Assembly (NCBI GenBank): GCA_015060925.1
Contig: SUXM01000008.1
Span: 43,311-107,310, forward strand
From: Parabacteroides distasonis
GTDB lineage: Bacteria > Bacteroidota > Bacteroidia > Bacteroidales > Tannerellaceae
Direction of reading: 5' to 3'
DNA: 64,000 bases
The position numbers and the translations under genes are program-made. Shown here one piece after another: positions 23,502-32,362 of the stretch (within the stretch, counting starts at the first letter, position 1; every line of letters starts with the position of its first letter). Below the pieces are notes generated by a model that was given only the letters and a program-made list of their open reading frames with translations, was not told where the DNA came from and did no database searches.

Positions 23502-24698
23502 ATGAAAACAATTGTAAAATATATGTATGGAGTGATATGCCTGTTCTTTTTATCAAATGTACAAGCAGTAACCCCTCCACAAAAGGCTCCATTGAAGTTA
23601 GGAGCAGAGCGGATGGAGATTATCACCGAACTATTGAAAGATAAGCAGGTAGGATTGGTGGTCAACCAAACATCCATCCTCGAAAGCCAACAGAAACATC
23701 TGTTGGATGCATTGTTAGAACAAGGTATTTCCATCAAAAAAGTGTTTGCTCCGGAACATGGATTTCGGGGAACAGCTGATGCCGGCGCAGAGATCAAGGA
23801 TAGTAAGGATATGAAAACCGGAATACCTATCTTCTCTCTTTATGGGAAAAATAAAAAACCGTCAAGCCAACTGTTATCCGATTTGGATGTGGTAGTATTC
23901 GATATACAAGATGTCGGTGCACGTTTCTATACCTATATCAGTACGATGCACTATGTAATGGAGGCTTGTGCAGAAAACCAAGTAGAATTTATCGTATTAG
24001 ACCGTCCTAATCCCAATGATTATATAGATGGACCAATACGAGAAGAGAAATACAAATCATTTGTGGGTATGCATCCGATCCCTATTTTGCATGGTTTGAC
24101 CATCGGTGAGTTGGCTTGCATGATCAACAAAGAGGGTTGGTTGAAAAGTACACCGGACACCTGTAAACTACAGGTCGTAACGATGGAGAACTGGAAACAT
24201 GGTGATCCCTATTGGTTGCCGGTGAAGCCATCACCCAACCTTCCGAACGACCAATCTATCCGCCTCTACCCCTCTCTCTGTTTCTTTGAGGGGACGAATA
24301 TCAGTGTGGGTAGAGGGACTTACTATCCGTTCCAGATTTTAGGTGCACCCGACAAAAGATATGGGGAATTCACCTTTACCCCCTCTTCTCTACCCGGCTT
24401 CGACACTAAACCTTTGCACATGGATAAGGTTTGTTACGGAACAGACTTACGGGAATATCCTTTTGCCGGAGGATTAACATTGAAATTCATCTTTGATTTC
24501 TATCAAAAGGCGGGTGACAAGCAGGCCTTTTTCTTCTCTCTTCCAGAGTGGTTTGACACGTTGGCAGGCACCAAACAACTGCGTTTCCAAATTGTTCGTG
24601 GATTGAGTGAAGAGGAGATTCGTGCCAGCTGGCAACCAGCATTGGATGAATACAAAAAATTGAGAAAGAAATATCTTTTATATCCGGATTATCAATAA
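23502..24698 (+). CDS. namZ: Exo-beta-N-acetylmuramidase NamZ family (DUF1343, GH171)
   Basis: A 398-aa secreted protein of the DUF1343 family, whose characterised member NamZ releases N-acetylmuramic acid from peptidoglycan fragments. Signal peptide: MKTIVKYMYGVICLFFLSNVQA. Family motifs: 'VGLVVNQTSI', 'KVFAPEHGFRGTADAGAEI', 'VVFDIQDVGARFYTYISTM', 'VLDRPNPNDYIDGPI', 'EGTNISVGRGTYYPFQILGA'. The conserved EHGFRG region probably contributes to the active site. It follows the maturase after 58 nt and has its own -7 box, so it is probably a separate transcript, ending at the hairpin 24702-24732. Confidence 0.88.
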   Translation: MKTIVKYMYGVICLFFLSNVQAVTPPQKAPLKLGAERMEIITELLKDKQVGLVVNQTSILESQQKHLLDALLEQGISIKKVFAPEHGFRGTADAGAEIKDSKDMKTGIPIFSLYGKNKKPSSQLLSDLDVVVFDIQDVGARFYTYISTMHYVMEACAENQVEFIVLDRPNPNDYIDGPIREEKYKSFVGMHPIPILHGLTIGELACMINKEGWLKSTPDTCKLQVVTMENWKHGDPYWLPVKPSPNLPNDQSIRLYPSLCFFEGTNISVGRGTYYPFQILGAPDKRYGEFTFTPSSLPGFDTKPLHMDKVCYGTDLREYPFAGGLTLKFIFDFYQKAGDKQAFFFSLPEWFDTLAGTKQLRFQIVRGLSEEEIRASWQPALDEYKKLRKKYLLYPDYQ

Positions 24699-24701
24699 AC
24701 T

Positions 24702-24732
24702 AAAAGGGGAATCTAATCATGATTCCCCTTTT
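24702..24732. terminator. Bidirectional terminator
   Basis: AAAAGGGGAATC pairs perfectly with GATTCCCCTTTT across a 7-nt loop, between convergent namZ and the META lipoprotein gene; A and T runs on each side let it work in both directions. Confidence 0.8.
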
Positions 24733-24741
24733 GGTTATCCA

Positions 24742-25188
24742 TTATCTTTTGTTTATAACCATTAGCAGAGTATTATCCGCCCCATAAAAAGCAATTGTTC
24801 GTACAGGCCTTATTTCATCATTAGCCTCAAACCGAACCACTCGTTCCAAGGCATCCAAAAATTCACGTTCCAGATTCATATTCGGGCAAGCCATACGGGT
24901 CGTGGTGATTTCCAAGAAACGGATAATCTGTTTGCGTTTTTGGTCATACTCCACCTTCCCCATCATCCGGTTGCATCCGGCTTTACCGGATAGGACATGG
25001 CGTGCCATATCCAACTCAATAAAGGGATTGTTTTCAGCCGAAGCCAAAGGTTGCCCGTTCAACTCCACCACGTTCCACCGTCCATCCAAATCTGAGAAGG
25101 TTGCCTCTGCCACCTTCTTACTCTTACATGCGAACAAGAGTCCTATACTAAGTAACAGGACTCCCCAACCAATCAATTGCTTTACCAC
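24742..25188 (-). CDS. META-domain lipoprotein (HslJ-like) 1
   Basis: A 148-aa lipoprotein: signal ending 'GLLFAC' with Cys21. The mature part is one META domain: 'DLDGRWNVVELNGQPLAS', 'LSGKAGCNRMMGKVEYD', 'TTTRMACPNMNLEREFLDAL'. The Cys in GCN and ACPN are typical of the family and may pair. The function of META/HslJ proteins is loosely linked to envelope stress and antibiotic tolerance; no enzymatic activity is known. It lies 3 nt downstream of a paralogous META gene, forming a two-gene operon. Confidence 0.87.
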   Translation of the reverse strand: MVKQLIGWGVLLLSIGLLFACKSKKVAEATFSDLDGRWNVVELNGQPLASAENNPFIELDMARHVLSGKAGCNRMMGKVEYDQKRKQIIRFLEITTTRMACPNMNLEREFLDALERVVRFEANDEIRPVRTIAFYGADNTLLMVINKR

Positions 25189-25191
25189 GTC

Positions 25192-25617
25192 TTAATTTGT
25201 TTTAGATAAAATCAACAGAGCATTACCTTCAGCATCTGCCAAAATCATTTCACTCTCCGACTGTCCGGCTTTTACCTGCTTCACTTCACCCATTGCTTGT
25301 AAGACCGCATCTTCGATCTCCATATCCGGGCAACTCATCATCGTTGCCGCTCCCGGCGCTATGGTTATAGCAGAGATATCGCCCCCATCCAACACAAGCG
25401 TGGAATTAAAAATATTGCAACCGGCATTACCATGTACCTTCAATGCTTTCATATCAAAAACCATATTCGGCAAGATTTCTTTAGCTAATTTTTTACCCTT
25501 TACCTCTACAATATCCCATTTACCTTCCAATCTCTTCGCGTCAGTCTTCACTTCCGAACAGGCAAACAAGCATCCCAAACAAAGAGGGATAAGAAATAAC
25601 ATGATTACTTTTCTCAT
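25192..25617 (-). CDS. META-domain lipoprotein (HslJ-like) 2
   Basis: A 141-aa lipoprotein with signal MRKVIMLFLIPLCLGCLFAC (lipid Cys20) and a META domain: 'LEGKWDIVEVKGKKLAKE', 'VHGNAGCNIFNSTLVLDGG', 'AATMMSCPDMEIEDAVLQAM'. Same fold and Cys pattern as the gene immediately downstream, with which it shares a transcript (3-nt gap), so they arose by tandem duplication and then diverged. It is the promoter-proximal gene, divergent from the M23 peptidase. Confidence 0.87.
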   Translation of the reverse strand: MRKVIMLFLIPLCLGCLFACSEVKTDAKRLEGKWDIVEVKGKKLAKEILPNMVFDMKALKVHGNAGCNIFNSTLVLDGGDISAITIAPGAATMMSCPDMEIEDAVLQAMGEVKQVKAGQSESEMILADAEGNALLILSKTN

Positions 25618-25768
25618 ACTTTAATCTTTTTATGTTTATTATCCATGATTATAAGACGACATTTCAACCTAAAAAGTTGCTTCTCATCCTCACTTTTTAG
25701 GACAAGTTAACAAAGATAGGAATATTGTTCGCTATTTTGTATATTTGCCATCCAAATAACAATACGCA

Positions 25769-27031
25769 ATGAATAAAAGAATCATATTACTCCTACTTGT
25801 CGTACTGACCGGCTGCTTTTCTTGTACATTCCCCCGAAAAGAGGTGACAGAGGAACCGGTGGATAGCGAATGGCTGGACAGTCTGCAACATGTGTACCAA
25901 TTCGGTATCTGCATAGACTCCTTGAATGTCAATGAATATCAAATAAAGAGTGGTGATAACCCTGCTTCTATCTTTGCGAAACTCAACTTTTCGGCATCTG
26001 AAGCCGATAGTATTAGTAGGGCTTCTATCTCGGTCCTTGACCCAACCAAACTTCGAGCCGGCATGCACTACTACACCTTTACCACGCAGGATAGCCTTGC
26101 GAACATTCACTATATTGCTTTTGCCAAATCATTGGTTGACTATGCAGTCATTGACCTAACCAAGGATAGTATATTGGCGTATGAGTTCAACAAACCTATC
26201 ACGATCAAACGTCATTATACAGAAGGAACAATCAGTTCCTCTCTATGGAATGTCATCAAATCACAAGGAGCAGACCCACTTTTGGCTATCAAAATTTCAG
26301 ATGTCTATGCTTGGCAGATTGACTTTTTTGACGTGAAAGAGGGAGATGCTTTCCGGGTGTTATATGATGTCGCCTACATTGATGATACGACAGCTTTGAA
26401 TATTACCTCCATACAGGGAGCTATCTTTACACATCAAGGGAAAGAGTTCACTGCAATTCCATTTACTCAGGATAGTATCTTTGAATATTTCGATCCGGAA
26501 GGAAACAGTCTGCGGAAAGCTTTCTTGAAAGCCCCGTTGGATTTCTTCCGTATCACCTCCCGCTTCTCGAATGCCCGTTTCCATCCCATCTTGAAACGAT
26601 ACCGTGCCCATCATGGAGTGGATTATGCCGCTCCGACCGGAACCCCGGTGAAAAGTATCGGTGCAGGGACAGTGATTGCCAAAGGTTATATGGGTGGAGG
26701 AGGCAATACCATCAAAATAAAACATAATTCGGTCTATACTACTACCTATATGCACTTAAGCAAATATGCGAAAGGATTACAGGTGGGAAGCCATGTGCAA
26801 CAGGGGGAAGTGATTGGCTATGTGGGGTCGACCGGCCTTTCAACCGGTCCTCATTTGGATTTCCGGGTACATAAAAATGGACAACCAATCAATCCACTTC
26901 AAATGGAAGCACCGCCCTCTTTACCTGTCAAACCTGAACTTATTGACAGTTTTGCTGTTGTCAAACAAAAGGTCTTGGTTGAATTGGATAGTATGCAATT
27001 AAAAACACATAATAAAAAGATAGAGATATGA
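25769..27031 (+). CDS. M23 (LytM-like) peptidase, lipoprotein
   Basis: A 420-aa envelope protein, probably a peptidoglycan endopeptidase or an amidase activator. A lipoprotein signal is likely ('LLLVVLTGCFSC'). Residues 50-260 form the regulatory region found in Bacteroidetes M23 proteins, including a LysM-like or OapA-like stretch ('YQIKSGDNPASIFAKLNFS'). The LytM domain (about 265-390) holds H281-x3-D285 ('HHGVDYAAPTGTPV'), H329 ('YMHLSKYAKGL') and 'TGPHLDFRV', where Asp364 stands in place of the second His of HxH, a zinc ligand. Activity is thus uncertain. Its stop overlaps the yccF start by 4 nt. Confidence 0.86.
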   Translation: MNKRIILLLLVVLTGCFSCTFPRKEVTEEPVDSEWLDSLQHVYQFGICIDSLNVNEYQIKSGDNPASIFAKLNFSASEADSISRASISVLDPTKLRAGMHYYTFTTQDSLANIHYIAFAKSLVDYAVIDLTKDSILAYEFNKPITIKRHYTEGTISSSLWNVIKSQGADPLLAIKISDVYAWQIDFFDVKEGDAFRVLYDVAYIDDTTALNITSIQGAIFTHQGKEFTAIPFTQDSIFEYFDPEGNSLRKAFLKAPLDFFRITSRFSNARFHPILKRYRAHHGVDYAAPTGTPVKSIGAGTVIAKGYMGGGGNTIKIKHNSVYTTTYMHLSKYAKGLQVGSHVQQGEVIGYVGSTGLSTGPHLDFRVHKNGQPINPLQMEAPPSLPVKPELIDSFAVVKQKVLVELDSMQLKTHNKKIEI

Positions 27032-27396
27032 GATTAATAGGAAATATCATCTGGCTTATTTTTGGAGGATTGGCCACTGCGGTTGAATATATTTTAGCCA
27101 GCCTCCCATTCTTGATTTCAATCATCGGGATTCCGTTTGGATTACAGACTTTAAAACTGGGGATGTTGGCTCTTTGGCCTTTTGGAAGTGAAGTTGTGGA
27201 AAATGAGAGTTCAAGTGGTTGCCTCAGCTTAATCATGAATATTATCTGGATCTGTATCGGAGGTATTTGGATTTGTTTGACACATCTTTTCTTTGGGGTC
27301 TTGTTGTGTATCACTATCATTGGGATTCCATTTGGCAAACAACATTTCAAAATGGCTGGATTATCCCTTACCCCTTTCGGAAAAAAGATTATCTGA
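27028..27396 (+). CDS. yccF: YccF-domain inner membrane protein
   Basis: A 122-aa membrane protein with two tandem YccF domains. The signature 'IIGIPFGLQTLKLG' recurs as 'IIGIPFGKQHFKMAG', each preceded by a hydrophobic stretch (about 4-35 and 70-95) starting 'NIIWLIFGG' and 'NIIWICIGG'. The molecular function is unknown. It is translationally coupled (ATGA overlap) to the M23 peptidase gene. Confidence 0.87.
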   Translation: MRLIGNIIWLIFGGLATAVEYILASLPFLISIIGIPFGLQTLKLGMLALWPFGSEVVENESSSGCLSLIMNIIWICIGGIWICLTHLFFGVLLCITIIGIPFGKQHFKMAGLSLTPFGKKII

Positions 27397-27398
27397 TT

Positions 27399-28232
27399 TT
27401 AATCGATTGAGATTTGCTCAACCTCTACCGGATGGCTTAAGAATACGGAGGCTGCTTCTGAGAATTTGGAGGCAGACTCTGTCGTTAGAAACCGGCATTT
27501 GCCCTGTTTCGTCAACCGTTCATCCATTTCCGGATGCCGCTGTAAATAATCAATCAGGCTTGTTGCAACATATTCACCTTGGGCAAATACGGTTATATGC
27601 GGTGGGAGAAAAGAGCGAATCTTTTCTATCAACAAAGGATAATGGGTACAACCTAAAACTAAAGTGTCAATTTCCGGATCGAGAGCCAAAATATGTTCTA
27701 AATGTTTCCGTACAAAATAATCTGCTCCCGGTGTATTAAACTCATTATTCTCCACCAAAGGAACCCACATCGGACAGGCTTCTCCTATTACTGTTATGTG
27801 CGGGAACATCTTTTTAATTTCAATCGCATACGAACCGGAAGAGATGGTTCCATTTGTCCCTAATATGCCGACGTGCTTGCTTTGGCTGATCTGATCCATC
27901 AACTCCACAGTTGGACGTATCACCCCTAACACTCTCCTTTGAGAATCCCACTGGGGCAAATCATTTTGCTGAATCGTACGTAAGGCCTTAGCAGATGCGG
28001 TATTGCAGGCCAATATCACCAATTGGCATCCTTCATTGAAAAGCGTTTCTACTGCCTGCCTGGTAAAACGATAGACCACCTCAAAAGAACGAGAGCCATA
28101 AGGGGTACGTGCATTATCTCCCAAATAGATGTAATCATACGCAGGCATCGCTTCTCTAATCTTATCAAAGATGGTTAACCCACCATAACCGGAATCAAAA
28201 ATACCTATCGGACCTGGAACTGCAGAAAACAT
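27399..28232 (-). CDS. murI: Glutamate racemase
   Basis: Interconverts L- and D-glutamate for peptidoglycan precursors. The 277-aa protein has all family signatures: 'GIFDSGYGGLTIFDKI', 'YLGDNARTPYGSRS', the first catalytic Cys in 'VILACNTASAKAL' and the second in 'TLVLGCTHYPLL'. Its stop codon lies 2 nt from the yccF stop (convergent). It is separated from the Skp genes upstream by a terminator, so it is probably transcribed on its own. Confidence 0.96.
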   Translation of the reverse strand: MFSAVPGPIGIFDSGYGGLTIFDKIREAMPAYDYIYLGDNARTPYGSRSFEVVYRFTRQAVETLFNEGCQLVILACNTASAKALRTIQQNDLPQWDSQRRVLGVIRPTVELMDQISQSKHVGILGTNGTISSGSYAIEIKKMFPHITVIGEACPMWVPLVENNEFNTPGADYFVRKHLEHILALDPEIDTLVLGCTHYPLLIEKIRSFLPPHITVFAQGEYVATSLIDYLQRHPEMDERLTKQGKCRFLTTESASKFSEAASVFLSHPVEVEQISID

Positions 28233-28285
28233 GAGAGATATAGGATTGAGTTGATGAATAAAAGGATGATTTATATAGAAAAAAC

Positions 28286-28315
28286 AAAGGATGTCTCTCT
28301 TGGAAAGACATCCTT
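28286..28315 (-). terminator. Intrinsic terminator after the Skp genes
   Basis: AAAGGATGTCT pairs with AGACATCCTTT over 11 bp; on the minus strand GTTTTTTC follows. Confidence 0.8.
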
Positions 28316-28336
28316 TCTCTTTATTTCAGAATATTC

Positions 28337-28834
28337 TTACTTAAGACCTAATTTTGTTTTTACAAAGTCAGTTGCATCGATGGCACCACTACCTGTATAA
28401 ATAACAATCTGTGGTTCAATTACGTAAGTATAACCTTTTTCGTCACCAACTGCCTTGATTGCATTTTTTACTTTATCCTGGATAGGAATAAACAATTCTT
28501 GCTGTTTTTTCTGGAAATCCTGTTGGGTAATCTGAACAAAGTTCTGCAAACGTTGTTCCATATCCTGCAATTCCTGCATTCTTCTTACCTTGATATTTTC
28601 TGTCAATGAGTCTTGCTGAGCAATGAAAGCAGAATATTTCTTTTGGTATTCTTCTTCCATGATTTTCATCTCATCTTGATATTTCTTTTGCATATCTGCA
28701 ATCTGTTTCTGCATATCTGCAAACTCAGGCATTGCCTCAACAACTGCCTGTGTATTTACTACAGCAATCTTAGTTTCTTGAGCAAAAATGCCCAAAGGGA
28801 TCATCATTAACAAAAAAATAATTAGTTTCTTCAT
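28337..28834 (-). CDS. OmpH/Skp-family periplasmic chaperone 1
   Basis: A 165-aa periplasmic chaperone for outer-membrane proteins. Signal peptide MKKLIIFLLMMIPLGIFAQ, strand 'TKIAVVNTQAVVEAMPEF', then a long charged coiled-coil arm (about 40-125: 'MQKQIADMQKKYQDEMKIM' and 'RRMQELQDMEQRLQNFV') and a C-terminal strand 'YTYVIEPQIVIY'. This is the second of two adjacent Skp genes downstream of bamA, an arrangement conserved in Bacteroidetes. Clients probably include BamA substrates and LptD. Confidence 0.92.
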   Translation of the reverse strand: MKKLIIFLLMMIPLGIFAQETKIAVVNTQAVVEAMPEFADMQKQIADMQKKYQDEMKIMEEEYQKKYSAFIAQQDSLTENIKVRRMQELQDMEQRLQNFVQITQQDFQKKQQELFIPIQDKVKNAIKAVGDEKGYTYVIEPQIVIYTGSGAIDATDFVKTKLGLK

Positions 28835-28904
28835 TTCCTATAAAAATATTACTTGTTATTAATCAAATATATTCTGTTCACTTAAAGCGCACAAATGTAA
28901 GCAT

Positions 28905-29420
28905 TTATTTTGAATATCCTAACTTAATTAGGACTTCATTACTAATATCAATCTTGGGAGAGGCAAAAATAATGTTCATAGAGGAGGCTCTATCCATGAC
29001 CATTTGATACCCCTTGTCTTCTGAAATCTCCTTGACCGCATTATAAATTTCATCTTGAATCGGTTTCATCAAACTTTCACGCTTCTTATACAATTCTCCT
29101 TCAGGACCAAAATACTTACGTTTTAAATCCTGCGCTTCTTGTTCTTTCTGAACAATCTCCTCCTCCCTCTTTGATTTCATCTCTGCTGAAAGAAAGACTA
29201 AATCACTCTGATAGGTTTTATACATATTTTGTGCCTCTTGCTGAAGAGCATCCACTTCATTCTGCCATTTCTTGGACACTTGGCTCAATTGTTCGTTTGT
29301 CATTTCATAAGCCGGGATATTCTTTAAGATATACTCCATATCTATCAAAGCAAACTTTTGTGCTTGTCCTGCAAACGCACAGAGAAAAAACAAACAACTT
29401 AAAGCGATAATCTTTTTCAT
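28905..29420 (-). CDS. OmpH/Skp-family periplasmic chaperone 2
   Basis: A 171-aa paralogue with signal peptide MKKIIALSCLFFLCAFAGQAQ, the N-terminal strand 'KFALIDMEYILKNIPAYEM', coiled-coil arms (about 45-130) and the C-terminal 'YQMVMDRASSMNIIFAS'. It lies 70 nt before the other Skp gene on the same strand and 193 nt after bamA, from which a terminator separates it. A TATATTTG -7 box (29455-29462) lies 34 nt upstream of the start, so the Skp pair can have its own promoter. Confidence 0.92.
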   Translation of the reverse strand: MKKIIALSCLFFLCAFAGQAQKFALIDMEYILKNIPAYEMTNEQLSQVSKKWQNEVDALQQEAQNMYKTYQSDLVFLSAEMKSKREEEIVQKEQEAQDLKRKYFGPEGELYKKRESLMKPIQDEIYNAVKEISEDKGYQMVMDRASSMNIIFASPKIDISNEVLIKLGYSK

Positions 29421-29454
29421 ACCTAATATTATTTACGATTCTACTTTTGATTTA

Positions 29455-29462
29455 CAAATATA
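29455..29462 (-). promoter_or_regulatory. -7 box for the Skp gene pair
   Basis: TATATTTG on the minus strand matches TAnnTTTG, 34 nt upstream of the start at 29420. No clear -33 element. Confidence 0.5.
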
Positions 29463-29556
29463 CAAGAATAGATTGGGGAAATGACGAATTTGGGATTTTA
29501 TCACCTACAATTAACATATTAATAGAATCTTCTTGCTCTTTCAAAGCATCCTTAAC

Positions 29557-29594
29557 AAAAAAAGGCAACCGAATAGTTCATTCGATTGCCTTTT
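29557..29594 (-). terminator. Intrinsic terminator after bamA
   Basis: AAAAGGCAA(C)CGAAT and ATTCG(A)TTGCCTTTT form a 14-bp stem with one mismatch and a short loop; on the minus strand a T-run follows. Confidence 0.8.
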
Positions 29595-29613
29595 CTACCT
29601 TTCTATAGTCTAA

Positions 29614-32340
29614 TTAGAACTCTTGTCCGATCACAAAGTGGAAGTTACTACCACCCCTCATAGAGCTATTGTCAGGACGGTCAAAACCGTAAGCCCAGTC
29701 AATACCCATTAAACCTACCATCGGAAGGAAGATACGCACACCTGCCCCAGCCGAACGTTTCAAATGGAAAGGATTGAAATCTTTCAAATCTCTCCAGGCG
29801 TTACCCGCTTCAATAAACACCAAACCAAAGATGGTTGACGACGGTTCCAAAATGAAAGGATAACGTAACTCCATTGACAAACGAGAATAGGCGTAACCAT
29901 ACGAATTATACCCTTGATTACCTGCAATACTACCATTGTCATATCCTCTCAAACCAATCGTTTCCGTTGCATACATGGTAGAATAACCTGTCATACCATC
30001 CCCACCCATGTAAAATGTTTCAAATGGTGTTTTTTTATACTTATTATAAGTTCCCAAGAAACCGTATTCCACACGTGTCATCAATACCGGTGTACGTTTA
30101 ACCTCCAACGGAGCTAACGGTGAGAAAATCTTCGCTTTAAATTTCCACTTGTGATATTCAATCATCTCAAACTTCTTTCCATCCGCATCACTCATATTTT
30201 TATAGTCTTTACCATCCCATAAAGACCAAGGTGGAGTAGCGGCTACAGAGAATGAGAATTGAGATCCTCTACGGGTATATAACGGGTTATCAATTGAATT
30301 ACGAGAGAAATTCAATTCCAAGTTGATATTATGACAGTTACCATTCTGAACTAAGAAATAATCCCAATCTTTCATCATATACAACTGATAATTCAAAGTT
30401 GCCATAAATTGGAAATAATCATCTGGCCATGACAAACGTTTACCATAACCGGCCGCCAAACCAAACATCATGATATATTTATTCGGGTCATAAGCCAACT
30501 CATAGTTATTGTAATAGTTTCCATAACCATAACCGTATCCTCCATAACCATAGCCATAGCCACCATAACCATAACCATAGCCCGGATAACCATAACCGTA
30601 ACCATAGCCCGGATAACCATAACCGTAACCATAAGCCGGATAATAACTAGAAGAACTCTTATTCAAATAATTGGTACTAACATCGGTCTGTTTAGAGAAA
30701 TAGGCACTCACAGACAATGTATTCGGGCGTTTACCTCCAAACCATGGATCCATGAAAGATAAACTGTAAGCCTGGTAATAACGACCATTGGTCTGAGCAC
30801 TCACTGTCAGAGTCTGACCTTCACCCTGTGGGATAATACCTTTATAAGTACTTGGATTCAATAAGTTTTTCATAGAGAAGTTTGTAAACTTCAAACTTAA
30901 TTTACCAATAATACCCGTTTGTCCCCATCCGGCTGAAAATTCTACTTGGTCATTCGCTTTAGATGTCAAATTATACTGGATATCCACCGTGCCATTTTCT
31001 GGATCCGGTATAGGCTGAGGCACTAAGTTTTCCGGATCGAAATGTCCCATTTGTGCAATTTCACGTGTTGAACGAACCAAGTCTTCACGACTAAACAACA
31101 TACCGGGTTTTGTACGAAGCTCACGACGTACTATATCTTCATACAAACGGTCATTACCGTTAATGATTACACGGTTAATTGTCGCCTGTGGCCCTTCTTG
31201 AATACGTATTTCCAAAGAGATAGAGTCATTTTCTACATTCACCTCAACAGGATCTGCTCCAAAAAACAAATACCCGTTATTATAGTACACATTTGAAACT
31301 GCATCATCATCTGATTGAAGACGTTCATCCAATTTCTTTTGGTTATAAACATCACCCGGTCTCATGTCCAAAAGAGCAGCTAAATATTCAGTAGGATATT
31401 TTGTATTACCTACAAAAGTAATATCTTTCAAGTAATACTTATTACCTTCTTCTACCTTCAAATAAATATCCACCCGTTTATCCGAGTAATTAACCACGCT
31501 ATCTTCTATAATCGTAGCATCACGATAACCATGTTCATTATATTTCTTTATGATATTTTCCTTATCGTTCTTATACTCTTCACTTGTAAATTTTTTAGTA
31601 CTGAAGGCCTCCAATATACTAGTCTTCCAGTCATTAAAAAAACTAAACTTTTCATTTGTCTTTTTCATGGCTTTCTTTAAGTCACGATCAGACAAAGCCT
31701 TATTTCCTTCAAAATAAATACGATGAATCTTCGTCTTCTCATTTTTATCAATGTGAATATCTACGATAACCTCACCTTCATGAGCAATATCATCCTTCTG
31801 TACAATATCCACCTCTACGTTTTTAAAGCCCTTTTCATCAAAGAACTTCTTTATTAACATCGTTGCACGATCAATCAAGTGCGGAGTAACTTGGTATCCC
31901 TTTCGTAAACCCAAACGGGCTTCCAAATCTTCCCTTTCACCTTTCTTAATTCCATAATAATTAACCGAAGATACACGCGGACGTTGTTTTAACCGGATCT
32001 CCAACCAGATTTGATCTCCTTCTATTTTGGATGCCAATATCTTTACATCAGAGAACAAACCGTGTTTCCAGAAACGTTTTACTGCTGCTGTAACTTCATC
32101 CCCCGGTACAGTAATTTCATCTCCTACTGACAAACCAGAAAAGCCTATTAACACGAAATCATCATAATTCGTTACTCCCGTCACCTTAATATCCGCAATC
32201 TTATACTTCTTTGGTGTCAAAGAGTAGGATATAACCGGAACTTCTGCCGGTTTCTCAACCTTTGTAGTGTCTTTTTCCTGAGCATATACTCCACAAGCAA
32301 ATCCCAGGAAAATTAAAAATAGCACTATTCTTTTGTACAT
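29614..32340 (-). CDS. bamA: Outer membrane protein assembly factor BamA
   Basis: Core of the machine that folds beta-barrel proteins into the outer membrane. I start it at the ATG at 32340 because MYKRIVLFLIFLGFACGVYA is a proper signal peptide; earlier in-frame ATGs would place 48 hydrophobic-poor residues before it. The 908-aa protein has five POTRA repeats (about 45-440) and a 16-strand-type barrel with the family ending 'GMDWAYGFD'-like 'MGIDWAYGFDRP' and 'FHFVIGQEF'. An insertion of about 50 residues (about 560-610) consists of YGYGYPGYGYG-type repeats in an early barrel loop. It follows uppS after 22 nt in an envelope operon. Confidence 0.95.
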   Translation of the reverse strand: MYKRIVLFLIFLGFACGVYAQEKDTTKVEKPAEVPVISYSLTPKKYKIADIKVTGVTNYDDFVLIGFSGLSVGDEITVPGDEVTAAVKRFWKHGLFSDVKILASKIEGDQIWLEIRLKQRPRVSSVNYYGIKKGEREDLEARLGLRKGYQVTPHLIDRATMLIKKFFDEKGFKNVEVDIVQKDDIAHEGEVIVDIHIDKNEKTKIHRIYFEGNKALSDRDLKKAMKKTNEKFSFFNDWKTSILEAFSTKKFTSEEYKNDKENIIKKYNEHGYRDATIIEDSVVNYSDKRVDIYLKVEEGNKYYLKDITFVGNTKYPTEYLAALLDMRPGDVYNQKKLDERLQSDDDAVSNVYYNNGYLFFGADPVEVNVENDSISLEIRIQEGPQATINRVIINGNDRLYEDIVRRELRTKPGMLFSREDLVRSTREIAQMGHFDPENLVPQPIPDPENGTVDIQYNLTSKANDQVEFSAGWGQTGIIGKLSLKFTNFSMKNLLNPSTYKGIIPQGEGQTLTVSAQTNGRYYQAYSLSFMDPWFGGKRPNTLSVSAYFSKQTDVSTNYLNKSSSSYYPAYGYGYGYPGYGYGYGYPGYGYGYGGYGYGYGGYGYGYGNYYNNYELAYDPNKYIMMFGLAAGYGKRLSWPDDYFQFMATLNYQLYMMKDWDYFLVQNGNCHNINLELNFSRNSIDNPLYTRRGSQFSFSVAATPPWSLWDGKDYKNMSDADGKKFEMIEYHKWKFKAKIFSPLAPLEVKRTPVLMTRVEYGFLGTYNKYKKTPFETFYMGGDGMTGYSTMYATETIGLRGYDNGSIAGNQGYNSYGYAYSRLSMELRYPFILEPSSTIFGLVFIEAGNAWRDLKDFNPFHLKRSAGAGVRIFLPMVGLMGIDWAYGFDRPDNSSMRGGSNFHFVIGQEF
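30517..30645 (-). repeat. Tyr-Gly repeat tract within bamA
   Basis: Short DNA repeats built on ATAACCATAACC/CATAGCC units encode alternating Tyr-Gly with occasional Pro and Asn. The tract is in frame, so copy-number change would alter loop length by whole repeats. Confidence 0.8.
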
Positions 32341-32362
32341 ATAACAGCTATTGTTTATAATA

